Assembly: GCA_903929475.1 (NCBI GenBank)
Contig: CAIYUV010000272.1
Span: 1-34,389 of the forward strand
DNA: 34,389 nucleotides
Source of the DNA: an uncultured Spartobacteria bacterium
GTDB lineage: Bacteria; Verrucomicrobiota; Verrucomicrobiia; Chthoniobacterales; Chthoniobacteraceae
Direction of reading: 5' to 3'
Within the stretch, counting starts at the first letter, position 1, and each line of letters starts with the position of its first letter. Of the stretch, positions 25,146-33,299 are shown in pieces. The notes under the pieces are model-generated. The model did no database searches. It was not told the DNA's origin and saw nothing but the letters and a program-made list of their open reading frames with translations. Position numbers and translations under genes: made by a program.

Positions 25146-25286
25146 CTGCACTTCGGACCGCGCCATCCGAGCCCCGCTTCGGCGACTGCTCACGCGCTGA
25201 TGACCGCCAATCAACAATCGGCTGCCGCTTGAGCAAAACAACTTCGCCCAGGGCGGGATTCCAAACGTAAATGCAAACGGAACGCT

Positions 25287-25973
25287 TCAGTTCCCGCCGC
25301 CCTGGGCCACGATATTGCCGCCGCCTTGGGCTACGATGCTGCCACCGTCATTGGAAATAAGGTGGCCGGAGCTAACGCTTAATATCCCTGCTGCGTTCTG
25401 TCCTAGAAAGCTCCCGCCATCTTGTCCAATGAGCGCGTTCGGAGAGAGGACATTTCCACCACCTTGGGCCACGATATTGCCGCCACCCTGAGCAACGATA
25501 TTTCCACCACCCTGGGCGACAATATTGCCGCCACCTTGAGCCACGATATTTGCAGCAATGGCTGAGATTGCGATGGACGCCCCTCCAACGTGGTTGCTGA
25601 GTGCTGAAAAACCGGCGCCATCCTGACCGATCAGATTTCCAGCGCCTGAGGCTACGATATTTCCACCACCTTGAGCCACGATACTGGCGAAATGGTCAAG
25701 GATATAGCTGGCCGTCTGCGTGCCGAGGCCGGCGGTATTTGTTATGGAGATGGCGTTGCCTGCACCGCTCGCAACGATGTTTCCTCCACCTTGGGCCACG
25801 ATATTGCCGCCGCCCTGAGCGACGATATTTCCACCGCCTTGGGCCACGATTTCTGCGCCCAAGACAAAGACTTGCTCTCTACCTAGTTGGAACACAGATA
25901 CACCGTTTGTGAGGTGGACGCCGTCGCTAGCGCAGACTGCTCTGACTTGGGAAGTGCCGGTGAGTGCATTCAC
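25287..25973 (-). CDS. IVAQGGGN octapeptide-repeat ORF (possible C-terminal part of the upstream ORFs)
   Basis: The 228-codon ORF encodes a protein dominated by the octapeptide IVAQGGGN: ten exact copies in runs of three, one, four and two, plus two IVASGAGN and looser forms such as LIGQDGAG. Short non-repeat linkers separate the runs, and the protein ends exactly with two repeats and a TGA. No signal peptide is visible at the N-terminus. The first codon (GTG at 25973) follows directly after the TAA of the preceding ORF, in the same frame. A GGAG lies 16 bases upstream, too far for a standard ribosome binding site. It may therefore be the C-terminal domain of a larger protein. I do not recognise a named family; a repetitive beta-structure with Asn and Gly turns is inferred. 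Confidence 0.7.
   Translation of the reverse strand: MNALTGTSQVRAVCASDGVHLTNGVSVFQLGREQVFVLGAEIVAQGGGNIVAQGGGNIVAQGGGNIVASGAGNAISITNTAGLGTQTASYILDHFASIVAQGGGNIVASGAGNLIGQDGAGFSALSNHVGGASIAISAIAANIVAQGGGNIVAQGGGNIVAQGGGNIVAQGGGNVLSPNALIGQDGGSFLGQNAAGILSVSSGHLISNDGGSIVAQGGGNIVAQGGGN
25290..25850 (-). repeat. 24-bp coding repeat array (IVAQGGGN)
   Basis: Four clusters of 24-base units lie at about 25,775-25,850, 25,640-25,683, 25,455-25,555 and 25,290-25,337. Copies differ mostly at third codon positions of Gly, Ala, Gln, Val and Ile codons (for example CAG or CAA for Gln) while the peptide is kept. This points to selection on the protein rather than recent slippage. Confidence 0.85.
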
Positions 25974-25976
25974 TTA
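25974..25976 (-). other. In-frame TAA between the DUF11 ORF and the octapeptide-repeat ORF
   Basis: The TAA is followed directly by GTG in the same frame. Without it, DUF11 and repeat sequence would be one continuous reading frame. Confidence 0.95.
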
Positions 25977-28900
25977 ATCAGTGAGTGCACTCCGATTGGT
26001 CGCATTGATTGGGATGCCTAGGTGCTCGCAGAAGCAGCCGAGGACTTCCCATTTCGAGGTATCGAAAGGTTTACCGATCACCCATGTGCCAATGGGGTTC
26101 GGGGCGAGCACGGCTGAGGCGGCGTTATCAGCGCTGATGTAGAGTGAGTGATCTTTCACGCAGTTATCAGCAAAGTCGCCGCTGATCTTTACTTTCAAAA
26201 GGATTGCGCCAGCAGAGTGCGCGGGCAGTGAGGCAAACTTCCATGTGATAATATCCGGCCCGGAACCTGTGACTTTCACCTGCGCCGCGCTGCGTGGCTT
26301 GGTGGTGTAGGGTGTGAGGCTCGGCGTAGGAACTACAGTGGTGCCATTGAAGGCGTTGATGACTCCATTCGTAGCGGAGACGAACTGCGTGAAGTAGGGA
26401 ATCTGCATTCCCACGGTCACGTTCGTTGCGTCTGAGTCGCCGGAATTCGCGAAGGCGATGGTGTAGGTGAACTCGCCGCCTTTCTGCACGGTATATGGAG
26501 AGCTACGTGCGAGGGAAAGAGTCGGATCAACCGAATTTCTTACGAGCACAGGCTGCTTCTCAGTGGCAGTGGATGAGGCTGTGAGGACTGGTGTGCTAAG
26601 ATGAGTGCGCCCACGGAGAGCCAGAAGCGTTGGAAACACAGGCGTTCCTTTGATGACGGGGTCGGTTTCAAAAAATATAAACTTCTTTTCTGCCAGCGCA
26701 GGATCCAGCGGTGTGTTCACCTGGAGATTGATGCGCAGCTTGCGGGTTTCCTGCGCAGCGCTCGTGCCGATGGTGAGGCGCGCAGCACTATTATTGACGC
26801 TCGTCAGAATCGTTCCTCCTGCGCCGTCGGTGAAGGCGGGCGCATTCTGCCCGGAGGTAAGCAGAGTGGTGCCGATTGGAATGACGAGATCCATATAGCA
26901 ATTCGCCGCGTCAATGTCGCCGTTCTGCGTGTAGGTGAAATCGAAGGGCACGATGTCACCGGGCTGCGCGCTAAAAGCCCCCTTTGTATAATGAATATCC
27001 CACGAAACGTCCGATACGACTTTCACCAAAGTGTCGTCCGGGGTTGCGGGGACAACGCGAAGGAGGTCGGCGCAAGTGATGTAGGCCCCCTGCTCCGGAT
27101 CGCTTCGACGAAGCTTGGGATTAAATCCCCCCAGCGCATGGATGAAAGTAGCCGGCTTGCCACGGGGAGCCGGAGCAGCCGTGGTGCCGACGGTGTATCG
27201 GATCACACCGTATTCACCAGCAGGCAGCGGCGTGAGGTTATCAAACTGACTCAACCGAATATCCATGGAATGCACCGAGGTGATGTTCGAGCCGGTCACG
27301 TTCGGGATCACATTCCCAGCAGCATCGTAATACGTGAACTGCTGCGCATTCATTGGCGCGGGCGCAGCACCATTCACGGACTGCGAGAAAAAACCGAGCA
27401 ACTGCGCACCTTCTGGGATGACATCGTGCAACACGATGTGGTGTGCGGTGGCGTCTCCACTATTGATGTAGAGGATTTCGTAATCAAAGCCGTGATTCTG
27501 CACCGCAGTCGTGACTTCGCCGAGGCCGGCGATTTGCTGGGAACCGTTGCCGTGGACGATGGAGTTGTTCAAATCGTGTGAACCCACCGCAATTTTTCCG
27601 AGGCCGACGACTGGCTTCGTCACGGGAGGCGCGGCGGTCACTGTGCTGGTGAGCCCGCTGGTGCTGGGAGGATTTCCGTAAAGTGCGGAGATGCCGCCGG
27701 AGATTGTGAAGTCATAGTCGTCATTGACGATCTGTGTGGGCTGCGCGGTGATGCTCGCGTTGGGGTCTGCGATGTCATAGAGCACGCGGACGGTGAATTT
27801 CACCTCCACTTGAGATTTCGCGGCAATCAATCCGATAGGCCACTTCACCTCCTCCGCGATCAAGTGGGCGTCCACCAGTTTATTGACCGTGTCGGTATCG
27901 AGGATGGAGATGTCCACCTCGGCTCCCTTTTTCTTGCCGAGGAATTTTGCATCGGCGAGCAGCACATAAACCAGAGCTGGGTTGGATACTGCGCTGGGGT
28001 TTGGCAGAACGGTATTGGTCGAGTTCCCGTTCGCATCCGGCACATAAACACTGTCGAGGATTGTCCCGAGCGGGATACGGTCGCGCACCACGACTTGATT
28101 CACGGAATTCGCCGAAGTGTTTTTCGCAGTGAGAGTGTAGGTGATGAGATCGCCGCCCTTCACAGTGTCAGACAGACTGGGCCTCGATACGGAAAGTTGG
28201 ATCGGACCGAGGATTTCTGTGTCGAAGTGCTCGCGCAGAAGTGGTGCCGCTTTGATGCCCTGCGCAGGAGCCGAAAGCGTATGCCCTTTCATCGTGAGGA
28301 TAGTGCCGAAGCCGTTCGGGTGTTTTTTTTGCTCCTTTGCTGTGAACATCGAGGCGATGTCTATTTGCACGAGCAGATCTTCGGTGAATGTCGTCTTTGG
28401 GAGCGATGTGAAATTCCAAACAATTGCCGTAGTCACGCCTTTCTTGTCCCGCACTTGCGTAAACGGCCCGTGGATATTCGTGGCATTGAGAAATGTCGTG
28501 TGTTTTGGAATCGGCACCGTGAGCACGGCGGGTGTCGCCGCGCCGTCGTTGGTCACATTCGCCGCGCTGAAGTGATACGTGATTACTTCGTTCTCGTGCG
28601 CAGTATCACCCGAAGCGTCACTATCCGAAATAGCGCTCACATTCAGCGCAAGCTCCGGCCCGCCGATGACGGCGAAGGGCTGCGTGGGCGCGCTGATTTG
28701 ATCGGGATATCCGTCCGCCTTGGTCACGGCACGGAAGTAGAGCTTGTTGCAAACCAACGGGTGCCGATCCACCACACTCCACATCGTGCCCTTGCCATGA
28801 ACGAGCGTCTTGTAATCCAGCCATATCGTCTTATTCGGCGAGAATTGCAATTTCACGGTGGCGTTCGTCGCATCGGCAGGCAAAGGGCGGGTGATTGAGA

Positions 28901-28997
28901 AATTCCAGTCCGAGCCCGTGCGCGCGGCGATTTTCACGTCCTTTGCAATGTTACCCGGAATCGGTTTCACGAGATTCGTCGGCTTCACGAGAAGCAC
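25974..28997 (-). CDS. DUF11-repeat extracellular protein (probably continues the upstream ORF)
   Basis: The 1007-residue ORF contains about five DUF11-type (conserved repeat) immunoglobulin-like domains, starting near residues 112, 270, 500, 665 and 825. Each has the pattern of a Gly/Asp-rich turn, then ITYxxxxxN, then VxxxIPxxTxF, for example GGEFTYTIAFANSGDSDATNV. DUF11 domains occur in large exported surface proteins, yet this ORF has no signal peptide or lipobox. Its first possible start, the GTG at 28997, follows a weak AAAGG five bases upstream. The same frame is open upstream to the TAG at 29031, where the FG-GAP/Calx-beta ORF ends. Downstream it ends in TAA with the octapeptide ORF following in frame. 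It is best viewed as the middle part of one interrupted gene; independent internal translation is the alternative. Confidence 0.75.
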   Translation of the reverse strand: MLLVKPTNLVKPIPGNIAKDVKIAARTGSDWNFSITRPLPADATNATVKLQFSPNKTIWLDYKTLVHGKGTMWSVVDRHPLVCNKLYFRAVTKADGYPDQISAPTQPFAVIGGPELALNVSAISDSDASGDTAHENEVITYHFSAANVTNDGAATPAVLTVPIPKHTTFLNATNIHGPFTQVRDKKGVTTAIVWNFTSLPKTTFTEDLLVQIDIASMFTAKEQKKHPNGFGTILTMKGHTLSAPAQGIKAAPLLREHFDTEILGPIQLSVSRPSLSDTVKGGDLITYTLTAKNTSANSVNQVVVRDRIPLGTILDSVYVPDANGNSTNTVLPNPSAVSNPALVYVLLADAKFLGKKKGAEVDISILDTDTVNKLVDAHLIAEEVKWPIGLIAAKSQVEVKFTVRVLYDIADPNASITAQPTQIVNDDYDFTISGGISALYGNPPSTSGLTSTVTAAPPVTKPVVGLGKIAVGSHDLNNSIVHGNGSQQIAGLGEVTTAVQNHGFDYEILYINSGDATAHHIVLHDVIPEGAQLLGFFSQSVNGAAPAPMNAQQFTYYDAAGNVIPNVTGSNITSVHSMDIRLSQFDNLTPLPAGEYGVIRYTVGTTAAPAPRGKPATFIHALGGFNPKLRRSDPEQGAYITCADLLRVVPATPDDTLVKVVSDVSWDIHYTKGAFSAQPGDIVPFDFTYTQNGDIDAANCYMDLVIPIGTTLLTSGQNAPAFTDGAGGTILTSVNNSAARLTIGTSAAQETRKLRINLQVNTPLDPALAEKKFIFFETDPVIKGTPVFPTLLALRGRTHLSTPVLTASSTATEKQPVLVRNSVDPTLSLARSSPYTVQKGGEFTYTIAFANSGDSDATNVTVGMQIPYFTQFVSATNGVINAFNGTTVVPTPSLTPYTTKPRSAAQVKVTGSGPDIITWKFASLPAHSAGAILLKVKISGDFADNCVKDHSLYISADNAASAVLAPNPIGTWVIGKPFDTSKWEVLGCFCEHLGIPINATNRSALTD

Positions 28998-29030
28998 GCC
29001 GGCCTTTGGCAGACCTGCGGGTTGTTGATC

Positions 29031-29033
29031 CTA
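29031..29033 (-). other. In-frame TAG between the FG-GAP/Calx-beta ORF and the DUF11 ORF
   Basis: The residues before the stop (ATAIVTI) and after it (DQQPAG) together resemble the last strand of a Calx-beta domain (VTIxD). The frame is open on both sides. Confidence 0.95.
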
Positions 29034-30698
29034 GATCGTCACAATCGCCGTGGCCTTCGGCGGCAGGTTCGCCGCATCTATTGGCTCCGCATCACCGATT
29101 GGATTTTGCAGAGTGAGGACGATCGTTTGCGCAGACTCGGAACTTTTTGCAGCACTTGCGACGATGTGGATATTCTTTTGATACTCGCCCGCCGCGAACA
29201 CGACTGCCTGTGACTGCTGCGGCGGATCGGTGATGCTGTAGTCAGAGTTCTTTACCTTCGATCCTGCCTGCACAGCCGATCCACCCACGGTAAAATAAAC
29301 CACCACCTGCCCGGTGCTGTCCGATCCACGCACCACACTCACATCCAGCGCTTCGCCCTCCGTCACGCTCAGCGTCGTCTGCGCAAACTCCACCTTCCGC
29401 CCCGTCGGCAACGTTGGCGTGCTATTGAGAAAAAGTGCGAACTGACTGTGCTGCGTCGAGCCGAAAATTGTGGAACTGGTGCCAATCAGCACATCGTTTT
29501 GCGTATCCCCGTTGAGATCGCCGACTGCGACACTTCCGTAGCTGATGAAGTCCGAGAGCACATTGTCCTGTCCCTCGATGGCAAGGTTTGCGCCTGCACC
29601 CGTCCATCGCGTGACGATGAAGCCGTCAAACCCATTCACCGAGATCGTCCCCGGCACTTCCACCGGCGTGATGATCTCCGCCAGTCCGTCGCCATTCAGA
29701 TCCGCCGCCTCCACCACGTTCGCACTGATGTTCTTGCCTCCATTCGCCGTAAAACCAAAGGCCTTCCCGTCGCCAAACGTCCCATTCCCGCCATTGTTGA
29801 GGTTCACCGAGAGGTAGAATGTGTTGTTAAGCGTTGCCGCGTCGTGAACGTAGCCCGTCACCACGAGGTCTGGAAAATGATCGCCATCCACATCCGCCAC
29901 GGCAATCGCATTTGGGCGAAAACCCGCCAGTGCTGTCGTCCCGTAGCTTGCTTCCGCCACGAGTGTTCCATCGCCTTTATTCAAAAGCACACTCGCCGTG
30001 GCTTGAGGAATCTTGCTGTTCACAAAAGCCACATCCGCTAGTCCATCTCCATCCACATCCATCGCCACGATGCGGGAGTAGGTCGAAACCCCGCTTGCCG
30101 CATACGCAACCGGCGTCCCAAATGTCCCCATCCCGTCATTCGGAATCCACACTATGCCTACGTCTCCGAAATTATCACCCACCACGATATCCTGACTGCC
30201 CGCCGCCGTAAGATCGCCAACCGCCACTTTTGTCGCGACTATCGTGCTCGCCGTAAGATCAATCGTGTGTGTCTTCGTGAAACTCCCGTTGTTCTGCCAA
30301 TCATACACCTGCACGGAGTTCCCTGCCGCGAAGACCAGTTCCGCCTTTCCATCGCCATCGAGATCACCCACTGCGATCCCTCGGTATTGGCTATTGCTCG
30401 TAGTGATCGTGAAGTTCACCACTGGACTGCGAAAACCGCCTGACCCATCGCCGAACTGCACTTCCACGTAGCCCGTCGTCGCATCCAAAACCGCTACATC
30501 CACATTGCCATCCTTGTCAAAATCCCCCGTCACCATGTTATCCACGCGATGAACGGTGCTTGGGTATTGTGGAGTGCTGAAAGTCGGCGCAGCAGCTTGG
30601 GCGAATGGTTGAAGCACCCAAGAGCAAAGGATGGTAAAAAAAGCAGCGGCACGAGCTGATAGACGCTGTGATGTGAAGAAACGAACGCGTGTTTTCAT
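29031..30698 (-). CDS. FG-GAP beta-propeller plus Calx-beta surface protein
   Basis: The 555-residue product is exported, with a long signal peptide ending AQAAA (about residue 37). Residues 50-420 contain seven Asp-rich FG-GAP/VCBS-type calcium loops (for example GDFDKDGNVDVAV at 58-70, GDLDGDGKAELVF, MDVDGDGLADVAF, ADLNGDGLAEIIT), one of them degenerate (GDLTAAGSQD). This predicts a seven-bladed propeller. Residues about 436-555 are a Calx-beta domain (VTEGEALDVSVVRG, then VVFAAGEYQKNIHIV). The ORF stops with TAG within the last strand of that domain. It is first in the block and the only ORF of the three with a signal peptide. No Shine-Dalgarno is visible. It probably functions in adhesion or at the cell surface, but its ligand is unknown. 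Confidence 0.82.
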   Translation of the reverse strand: MKTRVRFFTSQRLSARAAAFFTILCSWVLQPFAQAAAPTFSTPQYPSTVHRVDNMVTGDFDKDGNVDVAVLDATTGYVEVQFGDGSGGFRSPVVNFTITTSNSQYRGIAVGDLDGDGKAELVFAAGNSVQVYDWQNNGSFTKTHTIDLTASTIVATKVAVGDLTAAGSQDIVVGDNFGDVGIVWIPNDGMGTFGTPVAYAASGVSTYSRIVAMDVDGDGLADVAFVNSKIPQATASVLLNKGDGTLVAEASYGTTALAGFRPNAIAVADVDGDHFPDLVVTGYVHDAATLNNTFYLSVNLNNGGNGTFGDGKAFGFTANGGKNISANVVEAADLNGDGLAEIITPVEVPGTISVNGFDGFIVTRWTGAGANLAIEGQDNVLSDFISYGSVAVGDLNGDTQNDVLIGTSSTIFGSTQHSQFALFLNSTPTLPTGRKVEFAQTTLSVTEGEALDVSVVRGSDSTGQVVVYFTVGGSAVQAGSKVKNSDYSITDPPQQSQAVVFAAGEYQKNIHIVASAAKSSESAQTIVLTLQNPIGDAEPIDAANLPPKATAIVTI

Positions 30699-30907
30699 AG
30701 GTGAAGGTAAATTTGGAGTCGCCGCTATCTGGTAAAAAGTTTCTCGAGCCCCTGCTCATCCACCGCGAATCGAACGCCAGACAGATTGCTCCTATAGGTC
30801 ATACTCACACTTCCTCAATAGGATATTGTATTTAAATAGCAGACCAACGCGCCAGCCGACGAACACGCTTCAAGAAATCCCAATTAACCGTTTAGCGCTT
30901 ACTTTAG

Positions 30908-30966
30908 ATTTCGAGCTTCATCCGCAGCGCATCCTCAGTCATCCGTCTTCCGCACATGGCCCGACA
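30908..30966 (+). repeat. 59-bp direct repeat, copy B, spanning the helicase start
   Basis: This copy differs from 25087-25145 at two positions. It covers 48 bases before the helicase ATG and the first codons. The rest of 30699-30955 is AT-richer, with no defined promoter that I can support. Confidence 0.9.
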
Positions 30967-33094
30967 ATACACACTTCACCGCAACGCGCCCGCCGGGCCG
31001 CGCATTGATTTCGCTGCGGAACTGAATCCCCAGCAGCTCGCCGCCGTTACCGCGCCGCCGGGGCCTGCGCTGGTGATTGCGGGCGCGGGGAGCGGCAAGA
31101 CGCGGACGCTCACCTACCGCGTCGCGTATCTTTTGGAAAACGGCATCCGCCCCGAGCACGTGCTGCTGCTCACGTTCACCAACAAAGCTGCGAGAGAAAT
31201 GCTGGATCGTGTCGCCGCGATTTGCCCGCATGACTTGGCTGGCTTGTGGGGCGGGACTTTCCACAGCATCGGCAATCGCATCCTCCGCAGGCATCCGAAT
31301 GAAGCGGGCTTCGCTCCCGGCTTCAGCATCATGGACCGCGAGGATGCGGAGGACATGCTCGACGGCGTCGTCGCCACGCTCGGCTTTGATCCAAAAGAGA
31401 AGCGATTTCCGAAGGGCCAGGTCGTCGCGGACGTGCTCAGCTACCAACTCAACACTGGGCGCTCGCTGGAGGACGTGTTGCTGGAAAAGTATCCGCACTT
31501 TTTTGAGTTCGCCGCAGAGTTGGAGCAGGCGCGGGTGAAATACGAGGCGAAGAAGAAGAAGGCGAATGCACTCGATTTCGACGACCTGTTGGAAAAGACC
31601 GTGCGTCTTTTGAAATCAAACGCCGCGCTCGCGGAACACTACCAGCGGCAGTTTCAGTTCGTGCTCGTGGACGAATACCAGGACACCAACCACCTCCAGA
31701 ACGACTTCATCGAAATCCTCGCCGCCCGGCATCACAACGTCATGGTCGTCGGCGACGACGCCCAGAGCATCTACTCGTGGCGCGGTGCAGACTTCCGCAA
31801 CATCCTCGAATTTCCCAAGCGCCATCCCGGCGCCGTCGTGTATAAAATAGAAACCAACTACCGCAGCGTGCCGCAGGTGCTCGCAGTGGCCAACGCAGCC
31901 ATCTCCGCGAACAAGCAACAGTTTCAGAAAGTGCTGCAAGCCGCGCGTCAAGAAGGTGCGCTCAAACCCGCGATGGTTCCCCTGCCCGACTCGCAACAGC
32001 AGGCGCAATTCGTCGCGCAGCGCATGTTGGAACTGCACGAGGAAGGCATCGCGCTCGACGACATGGCCGTCCTCTACCGCGCGCACTTTCACTCGATGGA
32101 ACTGCAGATGGAACTCACCCGGCGGGGCATTCCCTTTGAACTCACGAGCGGACTGCGCTTCTTCGAGCAGGCGCACATCAAAGACGTCGGCGCGTTTTTG
32201 AAATGGGTCGTCAACCCCCGCGACGAAGTCGCCTTCAAGCGCATGTCGCGTCTGCTCCCCGGCATCGGCGCTCGCAGCGCGGATGCACTTTGGGCCAGCG
32301 TGAGCGACGCCCTCAGCGCGGCGGACGCCCCGCTTTTGAAAAAAGAAACCCCTACCCCCGTCATCGCGCCCGTCGTCGTGGAAGCGCAAGCCGAGCAGCC
32401 CGTTTCGCCCATCGCACCTGCCGAGACGCCCACGCAGGAACTCCCCGAGACCATCGCAAATCCGTGGGAAGGACTGCCCGCCATCAAAGAATTGCTCCTC
32501 CCTCTCAAAGTCCCTGCGAAAGCCAAAGCCGCGTGGGAACAACTCGTATTCACCCTCGATGAACTCGCACCCGGCGGCCACCTCGCCCCGCCGCAGGAGA
32601 TGATCCACAGCGTGCTCGAAGCCGTGTATGACGACTACGCCCGCGTCAATTTCCCCAACTACGACCAGCGCCGCGAAGACCTGAACACCCTCGCCAACTT
32701 CGCCCGCCAATACGAAAGCACGCAGGCCTTCCTCGACCAGCTCGCCCTCCTCACCAGCCTCGACGCCACCGCGCGCACGAACGAAGAAACCGAGCGCGTC
32801 ACCCTCACGAGCGTCCATCAAGCGAAGGGGCTGGAGTGGAAAGTCGTCTTCGTCATCTGGCTCGCCGACGGGAAATTTCCCAGCTCCCGCTCCTTGGAAA
32901 GCAGCGAGACCGTCGAAGAAGAGCGCCGCCTCTTCTACGTCGCCGTCACCCGCGCGATGGACGAACTCTACCTCACCTACCCCTGCATGTCCTTCAACTC
33001 CGCCTACGGCGACCCGCTGCAAAGACCCTCCCGCTTCCTCGGCGAAGTGCCCAAGACCCTCATCGAAGAATGGGAAGTCGGCGGCGTTTTCTAG
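30956..33094 (+). CDS. UvrD/PcrA-family ATP-dependent DNA helicase
   Basis: The 712-residue protein is a superfamily 1A 3'-5' helicase acting in DNA repair or replication restart. All motifs are present: I (GAGSGKTRTLTYR), Ia (LLTFTNKAAREM), II (VLVDEYQDTN), III (VGDDAQSIYSWRGA), IV (ETNYRSVPQV), V (VTLTSVHQAKGLEWKVVF) and VI (EERRLFYVAVTRAMDELY). A Pro/Glu/Ala-rich insert lies at about residues 460-505, within the 2B region. The C-terminal Tudor-like extension of PcrA, which binds RNA polymerase, is absent. The ATG at 30956 lies in the 59-bp repeat; there is no Shine-Dalgarno. It stands alone, divergent from the FG-GAP gene. It ends with TAG. Confidence 0.93.
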   Translation: MARQYTLHRNAPAGPRIDFAAELNPQQLAAVTAPPGPALVIAGAGSGKTRTLTYRVAYLLENGIRPEHVLLLTFTNKAAREMLDRVAAICPHDLAGLWGGTFHSIGNRILRRHPNEAGFAPGFSIMDREDAEDMLDGVVATLGFDPKEKRFPKGQVVADVLSYQLNTGRSLEDVLLEKYPHFFEFAAELEQARVKYEAKKKKANALDFDDLLEKTVRLLKSNAALAEHYQRQFQFVLVDEYQDTNHLQNDFIEILAARHHNVMVVGDDAQSIYSWRGADFRNILEFPKRHPGAVVYKIETNYRSVPQVLAVANAAISANKQQFQKVLQAARQEGALKPAMVPLPDSQQQAQFVAQRMLELHEEGIALDDMAVLYRAHFHSMELQMELTRRGIPFELTSGLRFFEQAHIKDVGAFLKWVVNPRDEVAFKRMSRLLPGIGARSADALWASVSDALSAADAPLLKKETPTPVIAPVVVEAQAEQPVSPIAPAETPTQELPETIANPWEGLPAIKELLLPLKVPAKAKAAWEQLVFTLDELAPGGHLAPPQEMIHSVLEAVYDDYARVNFPNYDQRREDLNTLANFARQYESTQAFLDQLALLTSLDATARTNEETERVTLTSVHQAKGLEWKVVFVIWLADGKFPSSRSLESSETVEEERRLFYVAVTRAMDELYLTYPCMSFNSAYGDPLQRPSRFLGEVPKTLIEEWEVGGVF

Positions 33095-33163
33095 CCCGGT
33101 TCCTGCGTAGATTTTTAAAAGACGAGCACCCCGACCTCGCCACCCAGTTCACCCCCTGCCCCT

Positions 33164-33277
33164 GAGCTACGCGAGAAAATCGAACGCCTCCTCATCATCG
33201 AAACCGTCAGCTTCGATTGGAACTGCCCCCAATACATCACCCCGCGCTACACGGCGCAGGAGTGGGAGGCGCGGTAG
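33164..33277 (+). pseudogene. C-terminal remnant of a pyridoxamine-phosphate-oxidase-like flavoprotein
   Basis: A 37-residue open stretch reads ELREKIERLLIIETV followed by SFDWNCPQYITPRYTAQEW and a TAG. The block FDWNCPQxITPR is typical of the C-terminus of pyridoxamine 5'-phosphate oxidase-related FMN-binding proteins. No N-terminal part is found in any frame upstream (33095-33163 holds nothing recognisable), so this looks like the tail of a lost gene behind the helicase. Identification is from remembered family sequence only. Confidence 0.55.
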
Positions 33278-33299
33278 CTGCGGCGCATAGGGGCTGCGG

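Noticed and set aside
25290-25850. IVAQGGGN array as a non-coding minisatellite
   Set aside because: Third-position variation with a conserved peptide argues for a translated, selected repeat.
25974-29033. Genome-wide reassignment of UAG or UAA as sense codons
   Set aside because: Other genes end at the expected place with TAG (helicase, lptE, rsmI, Hsp70, PEP-CTERM) or TAA (rpsU, lysS, rplU, rpmA), so both are ordinary stops here.
31616-33022. 468-residue ORF antisense to the helicase gene
   Set aside because: It is a mirror-frame artefact of high-GC coding DNA with no recognisable domain.
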